A DNA stretch of 36,557 bases from Ruminococcus sp. (GTDB lineage Bacteria; Bacillota; Clostridia; Oscillospirales; Ruminococcaceae): the NCBI RefSeq assembly GCF_016287535.1, contig NZ_JAEFAJ010000035.1, forward strand, positions 1 to 36,557, given 5' to 3'. Under the pieces are notes generated by a model, which was not told where the DNA came from, made no database searches, and was given only the letters and a program-made list of their open reading frames with translations. The position numbers were made by a program, and so were the translations under genes. Below, piece by piece: positions 14,997-25,215 of the stretch; position 1 is the first letter of the stretch, and each line of letters begins with the position of its first letter.

Positions 14997-15925
14997 ATAT
15001 GAGACACGTTTGCGGAATAAAGAGCAGGACATTCCTGCTCCTTTGTCCTTTTCTGCTGATATACGGACTGCTTTCCGGCTGCGGAAGCGAAAAAAACAGA
15101 CCTCAGCCGGCACTGCCTGAGCTGAAGGATATTTCCCTTATCAGTGACAACCGGTATTCCTGCACATTCGATTCCTTAAAGCATGATTTCATCGTTGACC
15201 TCCCCGACAATGCCGAAAACGCCCCCCTTGTACTTATGCTCCACGGCTACGGCCATACCGCCGAGAGCTTCCGCACATCGGTGCAGTTTGAAAAAACTGC
15301 CAATCCTGCCGGCTATGCGGTGGTCTATGTCACCGGCGCTGCCGACCCGGAGGACAGATCATCGTCAACAGGCTGGAATGCCGGCGCAGGAACAAGTCAG
15401 AACAGAGACACCGAGTTTCTGAAAGCTCTTGCGAGGTATCTTCAGAAGGAGTATTCCCTCGACAGGAACAGGACTTACGCAGCAGGCTTCAGCAACGGCG
15501 GGTTCATGGCACACAGGCTGGCTGCGGAAGCCGGAGACACCTTCTCCGCCCTTGTAAGCGTTGCAGGAATAATGACGGACAGCGTATGGGAAAACAGGAA
15601 AAACCAAAACAGTGTGAGTTTCTTTCAGATAACAGGCGCAAAGGACGATGTTGTTCCCAAGAACAGCGACGGTACCGCGAAATATTCCAAGTTTCCAGCA
15701 ATTGAGGACGTTATGGCGTACTGGACTGAGTCAAACGGCGCTGTACTGACTGAGGAGTCGGATATCAGCAAACACGCTGTACTGAAAAAATACGAAAACA
15801 AGGATAAGAATATTCAGGTCTGGGACCTGCTCGTAAAAAACGGCGGCCACGAATGGCCTAAGGAAAACTTCAGCGGATTCGATACAAACGCTCTGATACT
15901 TGAGTTCTTCGAGGCTCAGAAGTAA
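14993..15925 (+). CDS. Lipoprotein alpha/beta-hydrolase, esterase family 1-like (LpqC/feruloyl-esterase type)
   Basis: A 310-residue predicted lipoprotein. A signal peptide with lipobox LLSGC puts the lipid on about Cys30. The hydrolase core shows LVLMLHGYGHTAESF (79-93), the nucleophile elbow AAGFSNGGFMAHRLA with Ser167, TGAKDDVVP around 213-221 (likely acid), and His285 in KNGGHEWP. This fits poly(3-hydroxybutyrate) depolymerase/carbohydrate esterase 1-like enzymes that cleave feruloyl or acetyl esters on plant cell wall. The substrate is inference. The start is a GTG overlapping the aroE stop or the ATG at 14999; no clear ribosome site is visible, which points to coupling. An esterase between aroE and aroK is an odd neighbour. 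Confidence 0.8.
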   Translation: MNMRHVCGIKSRTFLLLCPFLLIYGLLSGCGSEKNRPQPALPELKDISLISDNRYSCTFDSLKHDFIVDLPDNAENAPLVLMLHGYGHTAESFRTSVQFEKTANPAGYAVVYVTGAADPEDRSSSTGWNAGAGTSQNRDTEFLKALARYLQKEYSLDRNRTYAAGFSNGGFMAHRLAAEAGDTFSALVSVAGIMTDSVWENRKNQNSVSFFQITGAKDDVVPKNSDGTAKYSKFPAIEDVMAYWTESNGAVLTEESDISKHAVLKKYENKDKNIQVWDLLVKNGGHEWPKENFSGFDTNALILEFFEAQK

Positions 15926-15939
15926 AAAAGGAGAATAAT

Positions 15940-16437
15940 ATGACTGTTTTTTTATGCGGCTTTATGGGCTGCGGAAAATCAACTATAGGCAAGCTCGCGG
16001 CTAAAAAGCTGGGCTGCGGCTTCTGCGACACGGACGATATAATTGTACGCACCCTCGAAATGACTATCCCTGAGATATTCGAGAAAAAAGGCGAGCCCTT
16101 CTTCCGTCAGACCGAAGCTGAGATAGTAAAGTCCCTCTGCGGCAAGACAACTGTCGCTGCCTGCGGCGGCGGCGCTATGCTCAATCCCGATACCGCAAAG
16201 GCTGCAAAAGACGCAGGCGCGGCTGTGGTATTCCTCGACGTCCCCTTTGAAGTCTGCTACGAGCGCATAAAGGACGATACCAACCGCCCTATCGTTGTCA
16301 GCTCCACAAAGGAACAGCTCGAAGAGCTTTACAACTCACGCAGGGACATCTATCTGAAACATTCGACCATAAGACTTGAGTGCAGCGGCAGCCCCGTCGA
16401 AAACGCGGAGCTTATCGCACGTTCACTCAGAAAGTGA
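15940..16437 (+). CDS. aroK: Shikimate kinase
   Basis: A 165-residue P-loop kinase with Walker A GFMGCGKSTIG (Lys13), the shikimate-binding DTDD segment around residues 31-34, FFRQTEAEIV around 56-65, and CGGGAML around 78-84. It phosphorylates shikimate with ATP. AAAGGAG lies about 7 nt upstream of the ATG. It follows the esterase gene by 14 nt and is followed 7 nt later by the amidohydrolase. Confidence 0.95.
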   Translation: MTVFLCGFMGCGKSTIGKLAAKKLGCGFCDTDDIIVRTLEMTIPEIFEKKGEPFFRQTEAEIVKSLCGKTTVAACGGGAMLNPDTAKAAKDAGAAVVFLDVPFEVCYERIKDDTNRPIVVSSTKEQLEELYNSRRDIYLKHSTIRLECSGSPVENAELIARSLRK

Positions 16438-16444
16438 GCGGACT

Positions 16445-17614
16445 ATGCTTATCTATAACGCTGAGATACACACTATGGACTCACAGGGAGTTATCCCCTG
16501 CGGCTGGGTCGAAACAGAAGGCGGCAGCATAAAAACTGTCGGTGATGGCGTTCCAGCGGACATACCTGCTGACGCTGTAGACGCGGACGGCGGTATGCTG
16601 CTTCCAGGCTTCATAGACGCACACACCCACCTTGGCATAATCGAGGACAGCCTCGACTTCGAGGGGGACGACTGCAACGAGTCCACCGATCCCTTTACAC
16701 CTCAGATGAGGGCTATCGACGGTATCAACCCATTTGACCGCTGCTTTGAGGACGCTCGTACGCGGGGCATAACCACCGTGGCTTCAGGTCCTGGCAGCGC
16801 AAACGCCTGCGGCGGAGAGATAGCGGCTATAAAAACTTATGGCAGACGTATCGACGATATGCTTATAAAAAGCTGCGGAATAAAATTCGCTCTCGGCGAG
16901 AACCCCAAGAACGTATACAACGGACGTGAGGAAACTCCCGTGACCCGTATGGCGATAGCCGCCCTTATCCGTGAGGGACTCTACAAGGCTCGCCGCTACG
17001 TACACGATATGGACAGCTACTACTCCGACAGCGAGAACTACGACCCGCCTGAGTATGATATCAAGTGCGAGGCACTCATGCCTCTCCTTGACCGCAAGGT
17101 AAAGGCTTTCTTCCACTGCCACCGCGCAGACGATATATGCACAGCCATGCGCATAGCCAAGGAATTCGGTCTCGACCCCGTCATAATCCACGGCACGGAG
17201 GGTCAGCTCATTGCGGATATAATCGCCGCGGAAGAGATACCCGTGATATGCGGTCCTCTGATATGCGACCGCTGCAAGCCCGAAATGAAGGGACTTGAAC
17301 TGAAAAATGCTTCTCTCCTCCACGAGAGCGGCGTAAAAATAGCCATATGCACAGACCATACGGTCATACCCGTACAGTACCTGCCTCTGTCCGCACAGGC
17401 TGCGGTCAAGGGAGGTCTCGGCTTCGGTGAAGCTCTGAAAACTCTCACAATAAACCCTGCCGCCATACTCGGAATCGACGATGTTACCGGCTCCGTCACA
17501 GAGGGAAAGGACGCTGATATACAGCTCTACCGGAAGGGGGACAATCCCCTCGACCTCATGTCCGAGCCGCTGCTCGTAATGATAAGCGGCAATATCTGCC
17601 GCAGGGAGATATGA
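16445..17614 (+). CDS. Amidohydrolase-superfamily metal enzyme
   Basis: A 389-residue protein from the ATG at 16445; a longer in-frame start at 16376 lies inside aroK and is unlikely. Amidohydrolase hallmarks are a small N-terminal beta domain, LLPGFIDAHTHLGI with metal ligands His60 and His62, FFHCHRADD with His224 and His226, IIHGTEG with His249 and CTDHT with Asp304. It closes with GSVTEGKDADIQLY, the returning beta domain. It resembles the imidazolonepropionase/dihydroorotase-like group; related proteins are often called just amidohydrolase. The substrate is unknown. It is probably cytoplasmic, with no signal peptide. Confidence 0.8.
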   Translation: MLIYNAEIHTMDSQGVIPCGWVETEGGSIKTVGDGVPADIPADAVDADGGMLLPGFIDAHTHLGIIEDSLDFEGDDCNESTDPFTPQMRAIDGINPFDRCFEDARTRGITTVASGPGSANACGGEIAAIKTYGRRIDDMLIKSCGIKFALGENPKNVYNGREETPVTRMAIAALIREGLYKARRYVHDMDSYYSDSENYDPPEYDIKCEALMPLLDRKVKAFFHCHRADDICTAMRIAKEFGLDPVIIHGTEGQLIADIIAAEEIPVICGPLICDRCKPEMKGLELKNASLLHESGVKIAICTDHTVIPVQYLPLSAQAAVKGGLGFGEALKTLTINPAAILGIDDVTGSVTEGKDADIQLYRKGDNPLDLMSEPLLVMISGNICRREI

Positions 17615-17615
17615 T

Positions 17616-18833
17616 ATGAAAAAGGCTCTTTCTGCCATTCTTACAGCCGCCGCACTTCTGACTTCTGCCGCAGCAGATGTTTTTGCGGCGGACACTGCTT
17701 CTGACAGCTTCGCGCTGAAATATACTGTGAACGGCAAGGAAGTGACAGTCACAGGCTGCACCGGAAGCACAGATGTACTGAAAATACCGTCAGAGATAAA
17801 AGGACTTCCGGTAACGGCTGTAGCTGAAAACGCCTTTTCCGGCAATGCTGATATCACCGCCTGCATACTCCCGGACAGCATAAAGACTGTGGGCGCAAAA
17901 GCCTTCAGCACCTGTCCTGTCCTGAATAGTATCACTGTCGGAAAAAATGTATCGTTCATCGGTGATTACGCATTTACTGCCTGTCCTGAACTGGCTTCAT
18001 TTACCGTGGACAAGGACAACCCCACGTATACCGCTGTCAGCTCCTGTCTTTACAGCAGGAGCGGCGATACTCTTCTTGCATACGCAGGCGGCAGTAACGC
18101 TGTAGTGCCCGACAGGACAAAAGCTGTCGGCAAGGGCGCTTTTTTCGGCAGAGCTGATATCACTTCGGTATCTTTGCCGAAAACAGTTACAGCCATTGGT
18201 GACAATGCCTTTTCCGGCTGCCTTTCACTGAACAGGATAACTATACCCGACTCTGTGACAAAGCTCGGTAAGGGCTGCTTCATGAGCTGCAGCTCCCTCG
18301 AAAGCGTCAGCTTGGGAGGAGCCCTCGCGGCGATACCCGAAAACTGCTTCCATTCCTGCAACAGCCTGAAAAATGTTTCCATTTCCGGCGGTATAACCTC
18401 TGTCGGCGACAACGCCTTTTACAGCTGCACAGGGCTCGGAAGTATATATATCCCTTCATCGGTGACTTCTGTAGGTAAGGACGCCGTCGGAAGAAGATAC
18501 GACGTGAGGAGCTCCTCCTCGGAAAATATATCAGGCTTCGTCATAACCGGCGCAAAGGGCTCTGCCGCGGAAAAATACGCCTCGGAATACGGTATTGCCT
18601 TCAGGGAGTTCATGGTAAAGAAAGGTGACGTCAACTGTGACGGCTTTACCGACGCGGTGGACGCTTCCGCTGTGCTTGCAGAGTACGCGCGTATGTCCTC
18701 GGACAAGTCCCCCCTGTTCACCTCCGAACAAAAGCAGGCTGCCGACTGGAACGGCGACGGCTTCACCGACGCGGTGGACGCTTCCGGCATACTCGCCGAA
18801 TACGCAAGGCTCTCGTCAGAGAAATCCGCATAA
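17616..18833 (+). CDS. Secreted BspA-type leucine-rich-repeat protein with C-terminal dockerin
   Basis: A 405-residue protein beginning 1 nt after the amidohydrolase stop. It has a signal peptide (MKKALSAILTAAALLTSAAA..., cleavage near residue 24) and then eight or so LRR_5 repeats (units such as AVAENAFSGNADITACILPD and LGKGCFMSCSSLESVSLG) up to about residue 310. The last 65 residues are a dockerin: GDVNCDGFTDAVDASAVL and DWNGDGFTDAVDASGIL are two near-identical calcium-binding loop-helix units. Dockerins dock to cohesins of scaffoldins, so this non-catalytic protein is probably delivered to the cellulosome or cell surface. A binding or adhesion role is inference. Confidence 0.85.
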   Translation: MKKALSAILTAAALLTSAAADVFAADTASDSFALKYTVNGKEVTVTGCTGSTDVLKIPSEIKGLPVTAVAENAFSGNADITACILPDSIKTVGAKAFSTCPVLNSITVGKNVSFIGDYAFTACPELASFTVDKDNPTYTAVSSCLYSRSGDTLLAYAGGSNAVVPDRTKAVGKGAFFGRADITSVSLPKTVTAIGDNAFSGCLSLNRITIPDSVTKLGKGCFMSCSSLESVSLGGALAAIPENCFHSCNSLKNVSISGGITSVGDNAFYSCTGLGSIYIPSSVTSVGKDAVGRRYDVRSSSSENISGFVITGAKGSAAEKYASEYGIAFREFMVKKGDVNCDGFTDAVDASAVLAEYARMSSDKSPLFTSEQKQAADWNGDGFTDAVDASGILAEYARLSSEKSA

Positions 18834-18947
18834 ATGCACGGTCAGCACTTTAACACTGAGTTACTTTAGTATAACACATTGCTTTTTTCGCCAAAACCCG
18901 ACCATTTTTGAAAATAAAATTCTATGCGCGACCAACTTCCCAAACTA

Positions 18948-20484
<1,537 letters not shown>

Positions 20485-20528
20485 GCAGCGTGACGCTGCA
20501 AAAAAAGACCGCATAATGCGGTCTTTTT
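20485..20528. terminator. Double hairpin, terminator for guaB and for the convergent lipoprotein operon
   Basis: GCAGCGTGACGCTGC (20485-20499) forms a small hairpin directly after the guaB stop. GACCGC / GCGGTC (20507-20512 and 20518-20523) follows, flanked by an A run on one side and a T run on the other, so it works in both directions between the convergent genes. Confidence 0.85.
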
Positions 20529-20536
20529 CTTATGCT

Positions 20537-21169
20537 TTAATATATAACGTACGGCTCTCCGTCTATGGTATACACACAGAGATAGACATAGTCGCCAAGT
20601 CTCTCTTTGAGCGAGTATGTACCGCCGTTGTTGTTCTCCTTCTTAACGTAGGTACAGTTCACCATGAGACACTTTTTGTTTTTAGCCTTTACACCAGGCA
20701 TTGCGCTTTCCAGATGCTGGTCATAGACTTCAAATTCTTTTCCGTTTGCATTCTCCATACCGTCTATAAGCACGAAGTCAAAACTGTAATCAGTTCCTGT
20801 GTACTCTTTTATAAGGTCATATTCCTTGTCAAGAAATTCCTGCGTGCTCGCAAATCCGGAAGATTCAAGCGTATACTTCAGGAAATCAGGGTGGAGCGCT
20901 TTTTCAAGGTATTCGGGTTTCTTTTCTGAAATGGCATAGAAGTAATCGGCTATCTTTGCGCACTCAGCCTCAGTTACAAATCTTGGGTCGCGGTCAACTC
21001 CTATTGGAGTATCGTACTCCTCCGGAAGCACCTTCCTGTATTCGCCGCCGTAAGGCATATCCTTCAGTTTCAGGGTCTCGTCGTCCTTGCTGCTGCACGA
21101 TACCGCCGCAGAAACAGTCATTACTGCCGCTGCAAGAAGCGCTGCCGCTCTTGCGATAAACTTCTTCAT
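20537..21169 (-). CDS. Lipoprotein of unknown function, possible NTF2-like fold
   Basis: A 210-residue protein with a lipoprotein signal peptide; the likely lipidated residue is Cys25 in SAAVSCSSK. The mature part starts with an acidic, flexible stretch, then ADYFYAISEKKPEYLEKALHPDFLKYT (in pieces around residues 75-100) and ends with VYLCVYTIDGEPYVIY. The pattern of a small helical start followed by strands ending in a short reporter-like sequence recalls NTF2/SnoaL-like lipoproteins, but this is a weak reading. It resembles in layout the 271-residue lipoprotein upstream. Function is unknown. Confidence 0.7.
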   Translation of the reverse strand: MKKFIARAAALLAAAVMTVSAAVSCSSKDDETLKLKDMPYGGEYRKVLPEEYDTPIGVDRDPRFVTEAECAKIADYFYAISEKKPEYLEKALHPDFLKYTLESSGFASTQEFLDKEYDLIKEYTGTDYSFDFVLIDGMENANGKEFEVYDQHLESAMPGVKAKNKKCLMVNCTYVKKENNNGGTYSLKERLGDYVYLCVYTIDGEPYVIY

Positions 21170-21183
21170 TTCAGATCCCGTCC

Positions 21184-21999
21184 TTATCCGAATGTATAAT
21201 ACTTGCCGTCCTTGACAGCAAAGGCAAGCTTTTTGTCATGCAGGAGCATATTCTCCTGACCGTAAGCGTTCTCGGTCATGATATAGAAGGTCGTAGCGAT
21301 TAATTCATCGGTCTGCTCCTTGATCTCGCTGTAATAGTCCTTGCCGAAGTAATTGTTGTAAACCTGGAAATACTGCTCGAAAATATCAGTGTTTTCATCG
21401 CTGGGATAATTCCTTTCGAGCTTGATGCGTGTGATCTTGAAATCACCGTTCATATTGCCCGCAAGCTCGGAACATCTCTTTATGAAAGTGGATCTGATAT
21501 CATAAGCGCCTTCGGTATTTTCGGCAACTGCGTCCATTTCCTCGCTGTATCCAGGGAAAAGGCACTTGTGATAGGTGTTGTAGTCAGCTGAAGCGAAAGC
21601 AGCAAAATATTTCTCAAATGTGAGGATAAGATCCTGAGGGATATCCTCTTCGTTATAGTAGAGCTTTATACCGCTGCTGCTGAGACGGTAAGGTCCGAGT
21701 TCGTAGTCAACGGCTCCTTCTTCGGGATATATGAGCTCGTCTCCCACAGAACCGAGTACGAGAGCGTCGTCGTCGATCTCCATTGCTTCTATGTACTCAA
21801 CTAATTTTTCTTCATACTGTTCAGCGTTGTAATTGTCTCCCGAAAGCTCCTCTCCGCCTATCGGCGCATTGGTGGGAGTCTGTACAGCTGTTTCCGCATA
21901 GAGCGGCACACTGCTGCTTTTCTTCTTTGAACATCCTGTCATACACTGGGTTCCTGCTAATGCCGCAAGAAGCACTGCCAAAAGCTTTAATTTTCTCAT
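21184..21999 (-). CDS. Lipoprotein of unknown function, second of the pair
   Basis: A 271-residue protein from the ATG at 21997-21999, chosen because it begins a clean lipoprotein signal (MRKLKLLAVLLAALAG, lipobox MTGC at Cys23) with AGAGGA about 9 nt upstream. The mature part is acidic. It carries LTFEKYFAAFASADYNTYHKC near residue 150, comparable with the alanine- and tyrosine-rich helix of the next gene, and ends LAFAVKDGKYYTFG. The shared layout suggests a common origin with the 210-residue lipoprotein 14 nt downstream. No family recognised. Confidence 0.7.
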   Translation of the reverse strand: MRKLKLLAVLLAALAGTQCMTGCSKKKSSSVPLYAETAVQTPTNAPIGGEELSGDNYNAEQYEEKLVEYIEAMEIDDDALVLGSVGDELIYPEEGAVDYELGPYRLSSSGIKLYYNEEDIPQDLILTFEKYFAAFASADYNTYHKCLFPGYSEEMDAVAENTEGAYDIRSTFIKRCSELAGNMNGDFKITRIKLERNYPSDENTDIFEQYFQVYNNYFGKDYYSEIKEQTDELIATTFYIMTENAYGQENMLLHDKKLAFAVKDGKYYTFG

Positions 22000-22021
22000 A
22001 AACCATTTTCCTCTCATTGAA

Positions 22022-22735
22022 TCAATTAAACGATAATTTACCCATTGCACCTGCCCAACCGGCTGTCGCCGAACCTTCCGGTGCGTTTATTTTCAGATCA
22101 GGTAAATCCTCTATTCCCCATTCGTCATAACTGAGTTCTTTTCCCAGTATATTCAGTGATGTCATACCTGTACAGCCCGCAAAAGCTCCTCTTTTTATCT
22201 CTTTGACTCCTGCGGGTACCGTCAGTTCAGCAAGAGCGCTGCAACCGGCAAATGCACCGCGCTCTATGGTGACAAGTCCTGACGGAAGATTTATATCTAC
22301 AAGAGCAGTACAGTCTATAAAAGCTCCCTCACCGATGACCTTTACGCTTTCGGGAAGAGTAACGGAGGTCACTCCCATAGCTTCAAAGGCGAAAAAGCCG
22401 ATCTCCGAGACCGGAGAACCGTCTATAGCGTCCGGTATGGTCACTTCTGTATCGCTGCCCTTATATCTCGTTATGATAACGCTGCCTTCATATACTTCAT
22501 ATTCATATGTGTCATTTGAAACTATATTGCGTTCTCTGACTGTTGTAAGCTCTTCATCGGTAGCCGGCTCGGCAACAGTCTCCGCGTCAGCAGCAGTCTC
22601 CGCCTCATCGGCAGTTTCTGTCTCCTGAACGGCAGCAGTCGGTGTGTTGTCATCAGCTTTGCCTGTACTCTTGCCGCAGCCGCAGAACGCAGCTGCAAGC
22701 GCAAGAAAAAGCGAGGCATATACAAATTTTTTCAT
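22022..22735 (-). CDS. Lipoprotein with BspA-type leucine-rich repeats
   Basis: A 237-residue protein. The signal peptide ends AAFCGCGK (lipidation likely at Cys20). An Ala/Glu/Thr-rich spacer reaches residue 65 or so. LRR_5 repeats follow, such as GFFAFEAMGVTSVTLPESVK, IGEGAFIDCTALVDINLP and IERGAFAGCSALAELTVP, each beginning with an aromatic or GAF-type core. GGGAG lies just upstream of the ATG. It is anchored on the outside of the membrane and probably binds protein or glycan. It follows typA by 57 nt and leads the two other lipoproteins. Confidence 0.8.
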   Translation of the reverse strand: MKKFVYASLFLALAAAFCGCGKSTGKADDNTPTAAVQETETADEAETAADAETVAEPATDEELTTVRERNIVSNDTYEYEVYEGSVIITRYKGSDTEVTIPDAIDGSPVSEIGFFAFEAMGVTSVTLPESVKVIGEGAFIDCTALVDINLPSGLVTIERGAFAGCSALAELTVPAGVKEIKRGAFAGCTGMTSLNILGKELSYDEWGIEDLPDLKINAPEGSATAGWAGAMGKLSFN

Positions 22736-22792
22736 ATTATATCTCCCAATCCTGCAAACTGTATGATTTATATGTGTTGATTTAATGAAATC

Positions 22793-24616
22793 TCAGGCTT
22801 TCTTTCCTCTGTCCTTTGCTCTCTGGGTATTGCTGAGGACGCGCTTTCTGATACGGAGCGACTCCGGAGTTACCTCAAGGAGCTCGTCGTCGGCAAGGAA
22901 TTCAAGACAGTCCTCAAGGCTGAGAACTCTCGGCGGAACAAGGCGGAGAGCGTCGTCGCTGCCGCTTGCACGGGTATTTGTAAGGTGCTTCTTCTTGCAG
23001 ACATTTACAACAAGGTCCTCTGTCTTGGGTGAAGCGCCCACTACCATTCCCTCGTAAACGGGAGTACCTGAGGTTATAAAGAGCTGTCCGCGCTCCTGAG
23101 CGTTGTAAAGTCCGTATGTTACAGCCTCGCCTGTCTCGAAGGAGATGAGGGAGCCTGTGTTTCTGCGCTCGATATCGCCCTTGTATGGCTGATAGCCGTC
23201 GAATACGTGGCTCATGATTCCCTCGCCCTTTGTATCTGTGAGGAACTCGCTCTTATAGCCGAAAAGGCCTCTTGCCGGGATAAGGAACTCTATACGCATA
23301 CGGCTTCCCTGTGGGTGCATATCCACCATATCGCCCTTACGTGTGCCTATCTTCTCCATTACAGAGCCTACGCAGTCCTCAGGGACGTCTATCACAAGGC
23401 GCTCGATAGGTTCGAGCTTTCTGCCGTTCTCGTCGGTCCTGTAGAGAACTCTCGGTGTGGAAACGCCCAGCTCATATCCCTCACGGCGCATATTCTCGAT
23501 AAGTATGGAGAGGTGCATCTCTCCTCTTCCCGCTACGCGGAAGGCATCTGTGCTCTCTGTTTCCTCAACGCGGAGAGAAACGTCCTTGAGAAGCTCCCTG
23601 AAAAGTCTCTCGCGGAGCTGACGTGATGTGACGAACTTGCCCTCGCGTCCTGCGAAGGGGCTGTCGTTTACGGAGAAGGTCATCTCCACAGTAGGCTCGC
23701 TTATCTTTACGAAGGGAAGCGGATCGGGAGTATCCGTAGCGCAGATCGTATCGCCGATGGTGATATTCTCGATACCGGATATCCATACGATATCGCCTAC
23801 CTGCGCCTCCTGAACGGGAACACGGTTGAGTCCCTGTATCTGGAGAAGGGAAACTATCTTTGCGTTGTAGTTCTTCTTTGAGCCTGTATAGTCACAGACA
23901 GTTACCTGCTGGTTGACTGCTATCTTACCCCTTACGATACGTCCGATACCGATACGTCCCACATACTCGTTATAGTCGATAGAGGATATGAGCATCTGGA
24001 GAGGATCGTTTTCCTCGCCCTTTGGCGGCTCTATATAGTTGATGATAGTGTCGAAAAGGGGCTTCAGGTCCGTACCTGCCTCGTACTGGCTGAGTGAAGC
24101 CGTTCCGCTTCTTCCCGAACAGAAGAGCAGCGGACTTTCAAGCTGTTCCTCGTTTGCGTCAAGGTCGAGGAGAAGCTCGAGGACTTCGTCGCCGATCTCG
24201 TCAAGACGGGCGTCTGGACGGTCTATCTTGTTTACTACTATGATTATCTTATGTCCCATTTCGAGAGCCTTTGAGAGCACGAAACGGGTCTGCGGCATAG
24301 GTCCCTCAGCTGCGTCAACAAGCAGGAGAACGCCGTCTACCATTTCAAGCACACGCTCTACCTCGCCGCCGAAGTCAGCATGGCCTGGGGTGTCGATGAT
24401 GTTGATCTTTGTACCGTTGTACATTACCGAGGTATTCTTCGCAAGGATAGTGATACCTCTTTCCCTCTCGATGTCGTTTGAGTCCATTACACGCTCGGCA
24501 ACTGCCTGATTCTCACGGAATACGCCGCCCTGCTTGAGCATCTCGTCAACGAGAGTGGTCTTGCCGTGGTCAACGTGAGCGATAATGGCAATGTTTCTTA
24601 AATCTTCTCTAATCAT
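22793..24616 (-). CDS. typA: Translational GTPase TypA/BipA
   Basis: A 607-residue protein from the ATG at 24614-24616, after GGAGGAAAG; the longer frame to 24673 lacks a ribosome site. The G domain shows AHVDHGKTTLVDEML (G1, about residues 12-26), RGITI (G2), DTPGHADFGGEVERV (G3) and VNKIDRP (G4). The EF-G-like domains II, III and V follow, then the TypA-specific C-terminus ending in a basic tail. It acts on the ribosome during stress and 50S assembly. It lies between the YcxB-like array and the lipoproteins, all on one strand without an obvious terminator. Confidence 0.96.
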   Translation of the reverse strand: MIREDLRNIAIIAHVDHGKTTLVDEMLKQGGVFRENQAVAERVMDSNDIERERGITILAKNTSVMYNGTKINIIDTPGHADFGGEVERVLEMVDGVLLLVDAAEGPMPQTRFVLSKALEMGHKIIIVVNKIDRPDARLDEIGDEVLELLLDLDANEEQLESPLLFCSGRSGTASLSQYEAGTDLKPLFDTIINYIEPPKGEENDPLQMLISSIDYNEYVGRIGIGRIVRGKIAVNQQVTVCDYTGSKKNYNAKIVSLLQIQGLNRVPVQEAQVGDIVWISGIENITIGDTICATDTPDPLPFVKISEPTVEMTFSVNDSPFAGREGKFVTSRQLRERLFRELLKDVSLRVEETESTDAFRVAGRGEMHLSILIENMRREGYELGVSTPRVLYRTDENGRKLEPIERLVIDVPEDCVGSVMEKIGTRKGDMVDMHPQGSRMRIEFLIPARGLFGYKSEFLTDTKGEGIMSHVFDGYQPYKGDIERRNTGSLISFETGEAVTYGLYNAQERGQLFITSGTPVYEGMVVGASPKTEDLVVNVCKKKHLTNTRASGSDDALRLVPPRVLSLEDCLEFLADDELLEVTPESLRIRKRVLSNTQRAKDRGKKA

Positions 24617-24669
24617 ATTTTCTTTCCTCCATAAAGGTTTTCTCTGAATGAACGGCTTGCGCCGTGATC

Positions 24670-25215
24670 TCACTTGTGTATTATCCTGCCGGCAAGCTTT
24701 TCATCAAGAAGCGCCGTGAGCTGTCCGGCAGTGCCCTCCGTGATATCCGATATACTGAAAGTCGTATTGTCGTCCGGAGATACTATACATATGAAGTCCC
24801 TGTATGTCACCAGCTTCTCCACCGCAGGGTAGCTGTATCTGCCCTCGAAGGAAACGCCGTTTTCCTCATTATAGCTGACGGTGTAGCCGTCTTCCTCAAA
24901 GGTGAGAGACTTGTGCATCAGCAGTTCTTTCCTTTTAACGGCTGCCCAGCCTCTTATCAGCGATACAGTGCGCAGTATCATCCTGATACCAACGACGAGG
25001 CAGGCTGCGCTGCAAAATATATATACCGCAGGAACTGCACTGAACACATCGTATTTATTCCTGAAGGCATTTCTCAGGAAGCCCGCGCAAACAAGAAAGC
25101 ATACCACTGTCAGAGCAATATAGACTACGAACATCAGCCTGTCCCGCAAAGTGAACATCATGCGGAGAGACGCCCTGAATTTTTCCTTTGTGCCGTGTAC
25201 CTCAGCTTTTATCAT
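24670..25215 (-). CDS. YcxB-like two-span membrane protein, copy 4
   Basis: A 181-residue protein with a short cytoplasmic head, two membrane spans at about residues 29-49 and 62-81, and a cytoplasmic C-terminal domain ending FSISDITEGTAGQLTALLDEKL. This final pattern (residue-rich in I, then TEG...L..LL..KL) recurs in the three genes upstream and fits what I recall of YcxB-like proteins. It overlaps the previous gene by 4 nt (ATGA). Family function is unknown. It is the last of the array and lies 53 nt before typA. Confidence 0.65.
   Translation of the reverse strand: MIKAEVHGTKEKFRASLRMMFTLRDRLMFVVYIALTVVCFLVCAGFLRNAFRNKYDVFSAVPAVYIFCSAACLVVGIRMILRTVSLIRGWAAVKRKELLMHKSLTFEEDGYTVSYNEENGVSFEGRYSYPAVEKLVTYRDFICIVSPDDNTTFSISDITEGTAGQLTALLDEKLAGRIIHK

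Noticed and set aside
16784..17959. 391-codon open frame on the minus strand opposite the amidohydrolase and LRR gene
   Set aside because: It is a shadow of two well-supported genes, with no ribosome site or family features.
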